From BD2-11 clade cluster bacterium bin43 (lineage in GTDB: Bacteria; Gemmatimonadota; Gemmatimonadetes; Longimicrobiales; Gaopeijiaceae): a stretch of DNA of 64,000 bases. The translations under genes were made by a program, and so were the position numbers. The DNA is taken from contig MPMR01000005.1 in NCBI GenBank assembly GCA_002238605.1, forward strand, positions 1-64,000. The letters are read 5' to 3'. The notes beneath the pieces are model-generated. The model saw nothing but the letters and a program-made list of their open reading frames with translations, was not told the origin of the DNA and did not search any database. Below, piece by piece: positions 63,979 through 64,000 of this stretch (positions are counted from its first letter, which is position 1; the number at the start of each line of letters is the position of its first letter).

Positions 63979-64000
63979 CGGCGAACGGCCAACCCGCGAG

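Overview
The window is high-GC, densely coded bacterial chromosome of a diderm. It carries several lipoproteins with lipoboxes, two secreted beta-barrel candidates, a Tat-type secretion signal and a Suf-type Fe-S ATPase. The mix of genes (phenylacetyl-CoA epoxidase-type operon, secreted amidohydrolase, PIG-L deacetylase, paired GcvT-type proteins, beta-propeller lipoprotein, M8-like protease with Ig modules) resembles Gemmatimonadota. That assignment is inference from gene content and composition; no rRNA is present to confirm it.

Positions 1-5100 look like an accessory island. They hold the 5' half of an IS110-family transposase running off the left edge with a structured leader that could encode a bridge RNA, a membrane-anchored HNH nuclease, a DUF6166-type protein, a broken phage/plasmid integrase, and two inverted copies of a diverged repeat whose hairpins show compensatory base changes. 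Positions 5160-10741 carry two secreted beta-rich proteins, a terminator-like hairpin directly in front of an ABC exporter, its DUF1854 partner (the pair associated with cyanophycin metabolism) and a small orphan gene. Positions 10789-13136 are a second accessory patch: a frameshifted queE remnant and a three-gene TIGR04255 operon.

The core part starts with gyrA (13426-16077), followed by a coupled decarboxylase / CPBP protease / DUF6941 operon. Next comes a minus-strand operon for a ring-hydroxylating phenylacetyl-CoA epoxidase-like complex (PaaA, PaaD DUF59 part, PaaB, PaaC, separate zinc ribbon), a lipoprotein and an ICMT-like methyltransferase. PaaD is interrupted by an 86-bp G-rich near-duplicate that is probably an assembly artefact. 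Positions 23499-41185 hold metabolic and secreted proteins: a SufT-like DUF59 protein, an aspartylglucosaminidase-type Ntn hydrolase, a TauD-like dioxygenase, an AAA/DUF4143 ATPase, an M8-like lipoprotein, a PIN toxin, two GcvT-type enzymes, a beta-propeller protein, two DoxX-like proteins, a PIG-L deacetylase with a coupled secreted module, and an asparaginase-like lipoprotein or secreted protein.

Positions 41499-46180 are a complete BMP-type (nucleoside-like) ABC importer. An NSS sodium symporter and a swivel-first aconitase-family fusion follow, then tRNA-Val(CAC) and tRNA-Glu(CTC). A minus-strand run, ligA, CaCA antiporter, DUF2157 membrane protein, plant/chlamydial-type fabI and a class III aminotransferase, precedes a PIN/RHH toxin-antitoxin pair. 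The plus strand ends with a secreted amidohydrolase, a class V aminotransferase, a TPR lipoprotein and sufC behind a recognisable sigma70-type promoter.
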